Shown: in pieces, positions 45,906-53,991 of the stretch
How the letters are laid out: every line of letters starts with the position of its first letter
Numbering within the stretch: the first letter of the stretch is position 1
Assembly: GCA_014656015.1 (NCBI GenBank)
Contig: BNBP01000001.1
Location: forward strand, 1 to 64,000
From: Streptomyces griseoaurantiacus
GTDB lineage: Bacteria; Actinomycetota; Actinomycetes; Streptomycetales; Streptomycetaceae
DNA: 64,000 bases
Direction of reading: 5' to 3'
Program-made: the position numbers and the translations under genes
Notes under the pieces: model-generated
The model's database searches: none
Seen by the model: the letters and a program-made list of their open reading frames with translations, nothing else
Told to the model about the DNA's origin: nothing

Positions 45906-48164
45906 CTACGCGCGGTGGGCACAGGGGACGGCCGCAGCCGCGGACGTGCACGTCCCGCGAAATGGCGTGGCCGGTCGTGGCCCGATGCCGTGCGGACGAC
46001 GGCCCGGGGCGCGGCCGGGTTCCGGGGCGAACGGATCCAAGGCTCGCGCGAGCGCGATCAGGGTCGCGTCGAGGTGATCGATGTGCAGCAGCAGGCGCTG
46101 ATCCGGGCGACGCATACGTCGCTCGTCCGAGAGCAGGGACAGCGCCCTGGTGACCCTGGGGCGTGCTGCACGCGAGGCGATTCCCGGTCGATGGTGCGCG
46201 ATGCGGATCAGCTGTGTCACCGTCGCCTGTGCGCGGTCGGCCGCGGCGGTGAGCCGGGTGGCGCACTCTGCGCCCTGCGCCGCCGGGGAGCGCCCGGCCG
46301 TGGCGGCCAGGCTCCGTGCGTGGTAAGCAGCGGCCTCCAGCAGTTCCACCAGGTGGCGGGCGCGATCGCGTCGGCCACGCTGCGGGTTGAGCGGGTGGGT
46401 GAGCGGCGAAGACGCCTTGCCGAAGGACTGCAGCGCTTGGTCGAGGTCATGTGCCGCGCGCACCCAGCTCGTCGACGTTCCTGCGCCCGGGCTTCCCGTG
46501 GTGGCCCGTAGGAGGTGGTGGAGGACCAGCAGGAAATTGATCAACTCCTCGTCACTGGCCCGGCGGACCGTGGTGGGCAGAACCAGGACGGCGGCGAGGA
46601 TCCCGCAGGCCACTCCCAGCGCGGTCTCCTCGACACGCAGGAGCAGCACGTGCGTCGAGAAGGTGCCCAGGAGCGCGAGCAGCAGGCTGAGCATGCAGGT
46701 GAGGAAGAACGTCACCGCCCAGTAGGCGACGGACGGCGTGTAGAACATCCCGAACATGCAGACCAGCAGCAGGACCAGGAGAAGCGGGCCGTCTCCGCCG
46801 ACCAGGGCGGCGAGACCGTAGCCGACCACCACACCGACGACGGTGCCCGTCAGCCGCCGGAGACCTTGCAACAGGACTTCGCCGGTGCTCTCGTTCTTGA
46901 TGAATACGACCCAGGACGCCGCGACAGCCCAGTACCACAGGTGCGGGGACAGGAGATGGCCGCCCACGATGGCGAGTGCCGAGGCGACGGTCACCTGGGA
47001 GGCCTGCCGGGTGGCTGCGCGCTTCAGGCTTCCGGTGTCCCTTTCCCCGCGCCGCTCCACCGCGAAGGCTTGCCTCCGCGGTGTGGCGGGCTCGCGAGGA
47101 GGAGTCCCGCACTCCGGCCGGAGGCCGACGCGCGGGCCGAGAGCCTCAAGGGCCGCGGTGAGTTCGTCGACTGCCCGGAAGCAGTCCCGCACGTGTGCGG
47201 ATCCGGCCGGCCGGCGTGCCGGACCGTCCTCACGCTGCTCCTCGTAGTGCTCGGAGGAAGGGGCCGTTCCCATGGTCGGCCGGTGCAGGAGAACCTGGAT
47301 CCGTCCCGCGAGCCGCTGGCGTGCTGTCCGTTCGCCCGGGTCGTTGAGGCCCGGTCGTGTTCGGGCCGCACGGACGGTGAGCACGGCCAGCCGCTGCGCG
47401 GCCACCTCGGCACGAGAGACGTGCCGCAGCAGCAGGTCGTCGGTGGCCCGGTCGACCGCGCGTTCATCGAGGAAGTCCTCGATCAGAAGCACGGATGCGT
47501 GCAGCCTGTCCAGGCGGCGCTCCAACGCTCGACTCCGAGTGTGGACGTCCTGACCAGTGGCGATCATCGAGGCTGTGTCCCGTAGGACATCGTGCAGACG
47601 CCCGTCGAAGGCGCGCCGCAGCCGCGTCAGGACGCCGTACGCCGTCCTGGGGCCCGCGCAGTACCACACGGTCGCGACGGCCCCGAAGGCGACGAGTACC
47701 GCTGCCCCGAGCTGCGGAAGCTGGACCACTCGGGCCTGGGCGAACTGAGACAGGAAGAAGGCCATGAAGCCGAAGATCCCCAACCCCAGCCCCCGCGCGC
47801 CGAATCGGCGGGCCCGGACGGCCAGATGGATCAGCAGCAGGAACAGCGTCTTGGCTGCCGTCGGGTACGGAGTCAGCACGGCTCCGACGGTCAGGGCCGC
47901 GAGGGAGAGCGGAGCCCCGATCCCGAGCGTGATGAACTGGTTGCGCGGGTGCAGGTCACTGATCGCCAGTGACGTCACCATCGCGGTGAAACCGCCGGCC
48001 AGCAGGGCCGTGTCGGACCCTTGCAACGCTGTCAGCACGGCGAGGGTCGCGGCGGCGCCGAGCACGGCGCGCATCGCGGAGGTGAGACGTATCAGCCCCG
48101 GGTCGATGGCGGCGAAGCGGTCCCACAGCGATTCTGTCCTTGCCACCATGGGGTGCTCCGTCAT
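45906..48164 (-). CDS. FUSC-family inner-membrane exporter (aromatic acid/fusaric acid resistance type)
   Basis: About 752 residues. There are two blocks of membrane helices (about residues 25-180 and 395-560) separated and followed by cytoplasmic helical regions, the FUSC/YccS layout. The second block includes LWYWAVAASWVVFIKNESTG and LRRLTGTVVGVVVGYGLAAL, typical for the family. FUSC proteins export aromatic carboxylic acids or siderophore-like compounds. It sits between two paralogous hydrolases, each with the same operator. ATG 48164 is listed; ATG 48149 has the better GGAG spacing. Confidence 0.87.
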   Translation of the reverse strand: MTEHPMVARTESLWDRFAAIDPGLIRLTSAMRAVLGAAATLAVLTALQGSDTALLAGGFTAMVTSLAISDLHPRNQFITLGIGAPLSLAALTVGAVLTPYPTAAKTLFLLLIHLAVRARRFGARGLGLGIFGFMAFFLSQFAQARVVQLPQLGAAVLVAFGAVATVWYCAGPRTAYGVLTRLRRAFDGRLHDVLRDTASMIATGQDVHTRSRALERRLDRLHASVLLIEDFLDERAVDRATDDLLLRHVSRAEVAAQRLAVLTVRAARTRPGLNDPGERTARQRLAGRIQVLLHRPTMGTAPSSEHYEEQREDGPARRPAGSAHVRDCFRAVDELTAALEALGPRVGLRPECGTPPREPATPRRQAFAVERRGERDTGSLKRAATRQASQVTVASALAIVGGHLLSPHLWYWAVAASWVVFIKNESTGEVLLQGLRRLTGTVVGVVVGYGLAALVGGDGPLLLVLLLVCMFGMFYTPSVAYWAVTFFLTCMLSLLLALLGTFSTHVLLLRVEETALGVACGILAAVLVLPTTVRRASDEELINFLLVLHHLLRATTGSPGAGTSTSWVRAAHDLDQALQSFGKASSPLTHPLNPQRGRRDRARHLVELLEAAAYHARSLAATAGRSPAAQGAECATRLTAAADRAQATVTQLIRIAHHRPGIASRAARPRVTRALSLLSDERRMRRPDQRLLLHIDHLDATLIALARALDPFAPEPGRAPGRRPHGIGPRPATPFRGTCTSAAAAVPCAHRA

Positions 48165-48337
48165 CCTTCCGCCTGTGGACGGTCGTGCCTGCGGCCGACG
48201 GCGCGGAGCCACCGCGTGGCGGTCGTCCGCGCGGGCCCTACGTCACCGCGACAAACCGGACGGCGAAGAGAGGGGTCTGGAGGTTCCGGCCGACTCGTTG
48301 CCGCGTCCTCAGTCTCACCGAGTGGGGGTTCCGTCCG

Positions 48338-48356
48338 GTATGCGTCAGGTGACTGC
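48338..48356. promoter_or_regulatory. palindromic operator, site B
   Basis: GTATGCGTCAGGTGACTGC (48338-48356) differs from the consensus palindrome only in the central dinucleotide (GG). It lies 174 bases upstream of the FUSC gene start, within the otherwise empty 680-base gap 48165-48846, where no gene is recognised. Confidence 0.7.
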
Positions 48357-48846
48357 TTTCGGAGGGTCGTGAGGGAACGAGAACGGGAGCCCGTCACGAG
48401 ACGGGAGACGTGCCGCACTCTCCGATGCGCCGAGCCGCGTCCCGCGTGCTCCGGCTTCGACGGCGGTGCTGTGCGGCGCGGCGGGAGGCCCCCGTCTCCC
48501 GGGAGGCCGGACGTCGCAGGTGACGGCCGGGTTCTGCGGCGCGACACGGATTGTGCTCCCGCGCAGGTCCTTGCCGTCGGTCCGGTGTGCTGAAGGACGT
48601 GAACCCCGAGGCGTCCGCGGCGGGTCGCCACGGTCGGCTGCCGGCGCCGGTCAGCGACAGGGCCCGGACCGCACCACGGCCACGACGAGTTGAAAGCGCC
48701 CGTGTGCCCGCGGGCGGTCGCGGGGCGCCGGACCGGTGTGGGTGTCGGCGCCCCGCTCGGCCTCCAGCGGTCGCGGGCCCCGGGCGCTCATCGCCGGAGT
48801 GTCGGTGGGCAGGGGCTCGCGACGCGGATCGCTTCTTCCGGCCGGT

Positions 48847-49887
48847 TCAGCTGCGGCTGAAGCCCGCCCACGACGTGATCCTGAAGGAACTGCCGTTGCG
48901 CTCCACCTCGGCGGCGCCGTGGCCGGGAAGGTGGGCGGGCAGGACGAGGGCCTTGTTGTCGGCGGCCCACTCCAGTTCGCGGCGCCGGGTCGCGAGTGCC
49001 TTCTTCTCGTCCTCCTCGAAGCAGCTGTTGAACTCGGGGTGCTCGAGCTGGAGCGGGGTGTGCAGCAGGTCGCCGGTGAACAGCGCCTTGTCCTTGCCCG
49101 ATTCCAGCCGGAGGACGGAGGAGCCCGGAGTGTGCCCGGGGGCGAGATGCAGCTTCAGGCTGCCGTCCAGGGTGTGCGAGTCCTCCCACAGCTTCACCAG
49201 GCCGGCGTTCTGGACCGGGAGCACGCTGTCCTCCCAGACGTTCTGGTTGCCCTGCCAGTACTTCGGCCGCACCGGGCCCAGGGGGTTCCAGAAGTCGAAT
49301 TCGACCTTGGGGATCACGTACGTGGCATTGGGGAAGGTCGGCACCCAGTCGCGGTCCTCGCGCTGGGTGTTCCAGCCGACGTGGTCGTTGTGGAGGTGGG
49401 TGTTGACGACGATGTCGACGTCCTGCGGTCTCACTCCGGCGCGGGCGAGGCGGCGCAGGTAGTCGGTGTCCATGTACTGCCACTGCTTGGCGTAGGGGCG
49501 GTATTTGTCGTTTCCGGCGCCCGTGTCGATGAGGATCGTCTTGCCCTCACTCCGCAGGACCCAGGTCTGCAGGGCGGAGCTGACCATGTCGGTGCTGGGG
49601 TTCCAGAAGTCCGGGCTCAGCCAGTTCTCGTTCCCCCGCCACAGCTCCGGCGCGCTGTCCGGGAAGAACTGGCGCGACGTCAGGCCCACCGGACCGCTGA
49701 ACTCGACGACACGGGTGATGGTGACCTTGCCCAGTTCGATCGTCTGGACCCGCGTCCGGCGTTCGGCGGCGGACGCGGGGAGCCGGCTGCCGAACAGGCC
49801 GGCGGTACCGACTGCCGCGCCGATGCCCGCGGTCATTCCGACGAAGCCGCGCCGGCTCAGGGAACGTGAATGAATTTCGCTGTCCAT
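48847..49887 (-). CDS. metallo-beta-lactamase-fold hydrolase, Tat-exported paralog
   Basis: 346 residues from ATG 49887 (GGAG 8 bases upstream). The N-terminus SRRGFVGMTAGIGAAVGTAG with R12-R13 and the following LPASAAE is a Tat signal with a likely cleavage near residue 41. Metal ligands are H164, H166, D168 and H169 (THLHNDHVGW), H252, D273 and H319. It is about half identical to the cytoplasmic hydrolase at 44501-45412 by eye. It probably acts outside the cell on the same kind of substrate. Two palindromes (C1, C2) lie 134-191 bases upstream. Confidence 0.9.
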   Translation of the reverse strand: MDSEIHSRSLSRRGFVGMTAGIGAAVGTAGLFGSRLPASAAERRTRVQTIELGKVTITRVVEFSGPVGLTSRQFFPDSAPELWRGNENWLSPDFWNPSTDMVSSALQTWVLRSEGKTILIDTGAGNDKYRPYAKQWQYMDTDYLRRLARAGVRPQDVDIVVNTHLHNDHVGWNTQREDRDWVPTFPNATYVIPKVEFDFWNPLGPVRPKYWQGNQNVWEDSVLPVQNAGLVKLWEDSHTLDGSLKLHLAPGHTPGSSVLRLESGKDKALFTGDLLHTPLQLEHPEFNSCFEEDEKKALATRRRELEWAADNKALVLPAHLPGHGAAEVERNGSSFRITSWAGFSRS

Positions 49888-50020
49888 TTTTTGCACTCCG
49901 ATGAAGTCCACACATGACGTCCTGTTGCGCCGGCCATGAGAGGCGGCCAGGACTGTGAGAAGGCCGGGTTCATGTCATCACGGCCGCTACAGCCATGGTG
50001 CTTCAAGGGAAAGTCAATGG

Positions 50021-50042
50021 GTATCAGTCACGTGACTGAGAG
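50021..50042. promoter_or_regulatory. palindromic operator, site C1
   Basis: GTATCAGTCACGTGACTG (50021-50038), same left half and core as site C2. Core centres of C1 and C2 are 33 bases apart, about three helical turns, so two dimers could sit on one face of the DNA upstream of the exported hydrolase. Confidence 0.8.
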
Positions 50043-50050
50043 GGGAAACG

Positions 50051-50078
50051 CCCGTATCAGTCACGTGACTGATACGGG
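50051..50078. promoter_or_regulatory. palindromic operator, site C2 (perfect 28-bp palindrome)
   Basis: CCCGTATCAGTCAC and its exact reverse complement join at 50064/50065 to make a perfect 28-bp palindrome. Its inner part is GTATCAGTCACGTGACTG followed by ATAC. It is the best copy of the repeated operator, 164 bases upstream of the exported hydrolase gene. Confidence 0.88.
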
Positions 50079-50118
50079 AAACGCCGCCGGAATTGCAAGT
50101 GAAAGAACATACGAGTGG

Positions 50119-50394
50119 TCACGCATCAAGGGGGTGAGCGGTGCATGTACGTGGGGCGGACAGCCGCCGGGTACCCCACGGATCGCGCAGCACCCGGCGT
50201 ATCTCGACACACCCGTCCTCGAGCCGCAGATCGGCGCGGGCTGCGCGTTCGCGCGGCTGGTCGGCTCTTTCGAGAGCTGCCTTGCGGGCGTGCTCCGCAT
50301 CGGCTGCGCCATCGACCACATAGAAGTGGCGTACCAGTCGACCGCAAGGCGTGCGGAACCCGAGTCCCACCAGCCACGAGCCATCGGTGACCAT
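50119..50394 (-). CDS. small hypothetical protein
   Basis: 91 residues from ATG 50394 with GGAAAGG upstream. The sequence (MVTDGSWLVGLGFRTPCGRL, RHFYVVDGAADAEHARKAAL, CVEIRRVLRDPWGTRRL) has protein-like composition and strongly G/C-biased third positions in this frame only. No family is recognised. Palindrome D lies 150 bases upstream, comparable to the spacing seen at the FUSC and hydrolase genes, so it probably belongs to the same regulon. Confidence 0.6.
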   Translation of the reverse strand: MVTDGSWLVGLGFRTPCGRLVRHFYVVDGAADAEHARKAALERADQPRERAARADLRLEDGCVEIRRVLRDPWGTRRLSAPRTCTAHPLDA

Positions 50395-50543
50395 GAGAGC
50401 GACCTTTCCTGTCAGGATGTGCGGCTTCGGTGGTCCTCCGCGCAGAAGCGCGCCACCGCCGAGGCCGGTCCTGTCTGCCCCGCCGACCCGCGGAGGCACG
50501 ACCGTGTGCGCATCACGATTCTGTGTCCGGTCACACAGTCGAG

Positions 50544-50564
50544 GTATGCGTCACATGACTGCAT
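50544..50564. promoter_or_regulatory. palindromic operator, site D
   Basis: GTATGCGTCACATGACTGC (50544-50562) matches the repeated palindrome. It lies between the leftward 91-residue gene and the rightward LAL regulator (start 286 bases away), so it could serve either or both. Confidence 0.75.
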
Positions 50565-50829
50565 CGGTGCCGTTCACCCACAGGCGGAGAGCGCGTGCGC
50601 CCGCCGGTTCTCCCCCGCGGCGACCTCGACGCCCCGGCCATGAGCCCCTGCGGCATGGGGTCGGGGGCCGTTCTGCGACGAGCCGACGGGCGACCGGCGG
50701 AATATCTCGGGGCATGCGTGTGTTCCGGCCGGCTCAAGACGGCCCAAGCCCGGTGACACCGCACCTGCGGGCACTGTCGCGGTTCGGGCGCGCTATCATC
50801 TGGGAAATTCTCAATTCCCTGGAGCATCC

Positions 50830-53673
50830 GTGCGGAACAATGGAAGGGCTCGTGGGGACCAGCACTCGACGCGGGAATCCGCTTCGGCGGTCGTGGGCCG
50901 AGAAAGCGAGACCGCAGAAATCATCCGGCGTATCGACGTCGACCGGTCCCACAGCGACGTGTTGATCATCACGGGCGAGCCCGGTGCCGGAAAGAGCGTC
51001 CTGCTCGATCTCGCGGTCGGCCGCGCGCGAAGTTCGGGCCGCCGAGTGCTGCGGACGGTGGGCAGCGAATCCGAGACGCACCTCGGGTTCGCCGGTCTCT
51101 ATCAGATGCTGCGTCCGGTGCTCGGCGAAATGGAGAGCCTGCCGTCGCGGCAGCGCTCCGCGCTCCGAGCCGTTCTGGGGCTCGACGACGGTGCCGAGAC
51201 GCCCGACGCCATGCTCGTCGGTCTGGCGGTCCTGACCTTGCTGTCGGAGGTGGCGGAGACCCGTCCGCTGCTGGTGGTGGTCGACGACGCCCAGTGGATC
51301 GACCGCGGAACACTGGACGTTCTCTCCTTCGTGGCGCGACGCATGGACAGCGAACCCGTCACGCTGCTGGTGGGAGTCCGCACGACGGCTGCGCTGCCGG
51401 GATTCGACAAGGGGTACGAGCGCCTCGAAGTCGGCCCACTGGGCATCGAGGCGGCGAACCGGCTGCTCGACCAGCAGCCGACACCGCCCACCGGCCGCGT
51501 CCGCGTGCGGATCCTTGAGGAGGCAGCCGGCAATCCGCTGGCCCTGGAGGAACTCGCCCGCGTCGCCGCGATCCGGCAGCTCGGGGGCAGCAGTATCGAG
51601 GGCCCGCTGCCGCTCACCGACCGACTGAAGCGGATCTTCGCGGAGCACGCGGCTGACCTGCCGGAACCGACCCGCCGCACCCTGCTGCTGCTCGCTGCCG
51701 CCGGTGCGACGGATGCGCCGGCGGCCTCCATGGGGCTCCCCGAGGCCGACGACAAGGTGTTGGTGCCCGCGGAGCAGGCCGGTCTCGTACGCCAGGAGGG
51801 ACCCAGGGTCGCCTTCCGCAACCCGCTCATCCGCTCGGCCGTCTACCATGCCGCGTCCTTCGAGGAACGCCGCCAGGCGCATCTCGATCTCGCGGAGCTG
51901 CTGCGCGAGGAGCCCGACCGTCGAGCCTGGCATCTCGCCGCCGCAACCTTGCGCCCCGATCAGGAGGTGTCGGCGGCCCTGCAGCAGACGGCCGACCGAG
52001 CCCGGCGCCGGGGTGGTTATGCGGCCGCGGCCGCGGCTCTGGAGCGCGCCGCGGAACTGAGCCCACGCGGCGAGGACCGGGCCCGACTTCTGACGGAAGC
52101 CGCCGCCGCAGCCGTCTTCACCGGTCAGCTCGGCTGGGTGGAACGCCTGGCCGCCGAGGTCCGCGAGTCCACCGACGACCCGGCACTGACAGGCGCGGCC
52201 TCGCTGGCCTCCGGGCAGCTCATGGCCATGGGCGAGCACCACACGGCGGCCTTCACCACGCTCCTGCGCGTCGCCGGCGAGGCGGCGGCCGCCCGGTCGC
52301 CTCGCGTACTGGACGCGCTCGCCGCGGCGGCCGTGGTCCGCTACTACTCGGGTGAGGAGTTCCAGCAGCGGGAGATCCAGGGCCTGCTCTCCCACGTGCC
52401 CGACGAGGACGCCAGGGCGGCGATGCACGCCTGGGTGCTGGCCGTCTCCGACCCCAGCGGCGCAGGAGCATCCCTGGTGCCGCTGCTGCCCGGGCTCATC
52501 GCCGAGGCCAAGGACGACGCCAAGCGTCTGACCATGCTCGCCATCGTCTCCTGGCTCCTCGACCAGACCCCCCTGGCCGCCAGGACCTTCGACGAGGCAT
52601 TCGACCGGTGGCAGGCCCATGGACCGCTCCCGGACGGACTGGGGTGCGCGGCCGGCTGGACCTATCTGGAGCAGGCTCGATGGGCCGAGGCCCGGTCGGT
52701 GGCCGCCGACATCGCCGCCATGGCATCGTCGGCCGGACTTCACCACGCCGAGGCGTGTGCCCGCGCACTCGACTCCACGGTGCTCAGCCTGCTCGGTGAC
52801 ACGGCCGCCGCACGCCGACTCGCCGGGCAGGCGCTGGCCCTGGTCGATCCGCTGGAGAGCCGCTCCGTCGCGGTCTTCGCACGTCGGGCTCTGGGGATGG
52901 CGGCCGTGGCCGAGGGCGACTACGACACCGCGTACACGCAGTTCCGCTCCGCTTTCACCGACGACGGCGATCCGGTCCACTACCACGTCTCCTACACCGT
53001 CCTGGCCGAACTCGCCGCGGCGGCCGTCCGCCGAGGGCGGCGGGGGGACGCCGCGGAGTTGCTGGAACGGTCCGCGCGACGCCTGGGTACGGGCATGTCG
53101 GCGCGGGTGGCCGTGCTGATCGCCCGGGGCCGCGCCCTGTTGGCGGATCCCGAGCTCGCCGAGCCGTACTTCCAGGCGGCGCTCGCGGACGCCACAGGTG
53201 AGCAGTGGCCGTTCGAACGGGCGCAGACACGGCTCGACTACGGGGAGTGGCTCCGGCGGCAGCGCCGTATCGCCGAGGCCCGCCCGCTGCTGAGCGCCGC
53301 CCTGGCCACCTTCCAGCGGCTGGGAGCGCGACCGTGGATCGAGCGGGCACAGACAGAGCTGCGCGCCGCCGGCATCGAAGCCAGCAGCGTCGTGCCCGAT
53401 GCGTTCGCCGAACTCAGCCCCCAGCAGCAGCAGATCGTGCGGCTGGCGGCCCGAGGACTGACGAATCGTGAGATCGGCGAGAAGCTGTTCCTCTCTCCGC
53501 GCACGGTCGGCTCTCACCTCTACCGGGTGTTTCCCAAGCTGGGCATCACCGCCCGGTCACAACTGCGCGACGTCCTCGAAGGCACCCTGTCGGGGGCGGG
53601 TGTCCAAGGCCGAGAGGGGACCGTCGGCGGGCCGCCCGCGTCGGAGGCACACGCGGCTGATACCGCCTGGTGA
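50830..53673 (+). CDS. large ATP-binding LuxR-family regulator (LAL type)
   Basis: 947 residues. An N-terminal AAA-like ATPase domain carries Walker A GEPGAGKS (49-56) and Walker B LLVVVDDAQWID (about 140-150). A long helical TPR-like middle and a C-terminal LuxR HTH at about 861-915 (LSPQQQQIVRLAARGLTNRE, LSPRTVGSHLYRVFPKLGI) complete the LAL layout. These regulators bind ATP and an inducer and activate nearby genes. GTG 50830 follows GGAG. It is the only regulator within the palindrome-marked region and so a candidate to read those sites, though LAL proteins do not usually recognise such long palindromes. Confidence 0.93.
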   Translation: MRNNGRARGDQHSTRESASAVVGRESETAEIIRRIDVDRSHSDVLIITGEPGAGKSVLLDLAVGRARSSGRRVLRTVGSESETHLGFAGLYQMLRPVLGEMESLPSRQRSALRAVLGLDDGAETPDAMLVGLAVLTLLSEVAETRPLLVVVDDAQWIDRGTLDVLSFVARRMDSEPVTLLVGVRTTAALPGFDKGYERLEVGPLGIEAANRLLDQQPTPPTGRVRVRILEEAAGNPLALEELARVAAIRQLGGSSIEGPLPLTDRLKRIFAEHAADLPEPTRRTLLLLAAAGATDAPAASMGLPEADDKVLVPAEQAGLVRQEGPRVAFRNPLIRSAVYHAASFEERRQAHLDLAELLREEPDRRAWHLAAATLRPDQEVSAALQQTADRARRRGGYAAAAAALERAAELSPRGEDRARLLTEAAAAAVFTGQLGWVERLAAEVRESTDDPALTGAASLASGQLMAMGEHHTAAFTTLLRVAGEAAAARSPRVLDALAAAAVVRYYSGEEFQQREIQGLLSHVPDEDARAAMHAWVLAVSDPSGAGASLVPLLPGLIAEAKDDAKRLTMLAIVSWLLDQTPLAARTFDEAFDRWQAHGPLPDGLGCAAGWTYLEQARWAEARSVAADIAAMASSAGLHHAEACARALDSTVLSLLGDTAAARRLAGQALALVDPLESRSVAVFARRALGMAAVAEGDYDTAYTQFRSAFTDDGDPVHYHVSYTVLAELAAAAVRRGRRGDAAELLERSARRLGTGMSARVAVLIARGRALLADPELAEPYFQAALADATGEQWPFERAQTRLDYGEWLRRQRRIAEARPLLSAALATFQRLGARPWIERAQTELRAAGIEASSVVPDAFAELSPQQQQIVRLAARGLTNREIGEKLFLSPRTVGSHLYRVFPKLGITARSQLRDVLEGTLSGAGVQGREGTVGGPPASEAHAADTAW

Positions 53674-53840
53674 CTCCATGACTGATCACCTGGAGGAGGT
53701 CTCCGACGAAGCCGGCGCGGTCGCTCGCGCAGGCCGGAGTGAGTACGGAAGAACCCGGGGTGAGTCCTGGGGCGGGTCGGGTTCCAGGAGGAGAAGGGCG
53801 TCGATGTCGTGGCCGTCCTCGGACGACATGGGTGCGACCG

Positions 53841-53869
53841 CGTGGCGCCTGAATCGCTCAGGCGCCACG
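53841..53869. terminator. terminator hairpin between convergent LAL and MHS genes
   Basis: CGTGGCGCCTGA (53841-53852) pairs perfectly with TCAGGCGCCACG (53858-53869) across a 5-base loop. It lies in the 318-base gap after the LAL stop, where no gene is recognised. Confidence 0.75.
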
Positions 53870-53950
53870 GGCTTCAGTCGATCACACGGGTTTCAGCCGA
53901 TCAACCGGGACCCGTTCCGCGTACCACCGAGGCACCACCATGTCGGTCCC

Positions 53951-53987
53951 GTGTCCTGCCCGCGGCGGGACGTCGCGGGCAGGACAC
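53951..53987 (-). terminator. terminator of the dehydratase/MHS operon
   Basis: The 14-bp stem GTGTCCTGCCCGCG (53951-53964) pairs with CGCGGGCAGGACAC (53974-53987). It lies 5 bases beyond the leftward transporter's stop codon. Confidence 0.75.
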
Positions 53988-53991
53988 GAGG

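Noticed and set aside
53686..53868. 60-codon leftward frame between the LAL and MHS genes
   Set aside because: It starts within the terminator hairpin, has low-complexity content and no ribosome site.
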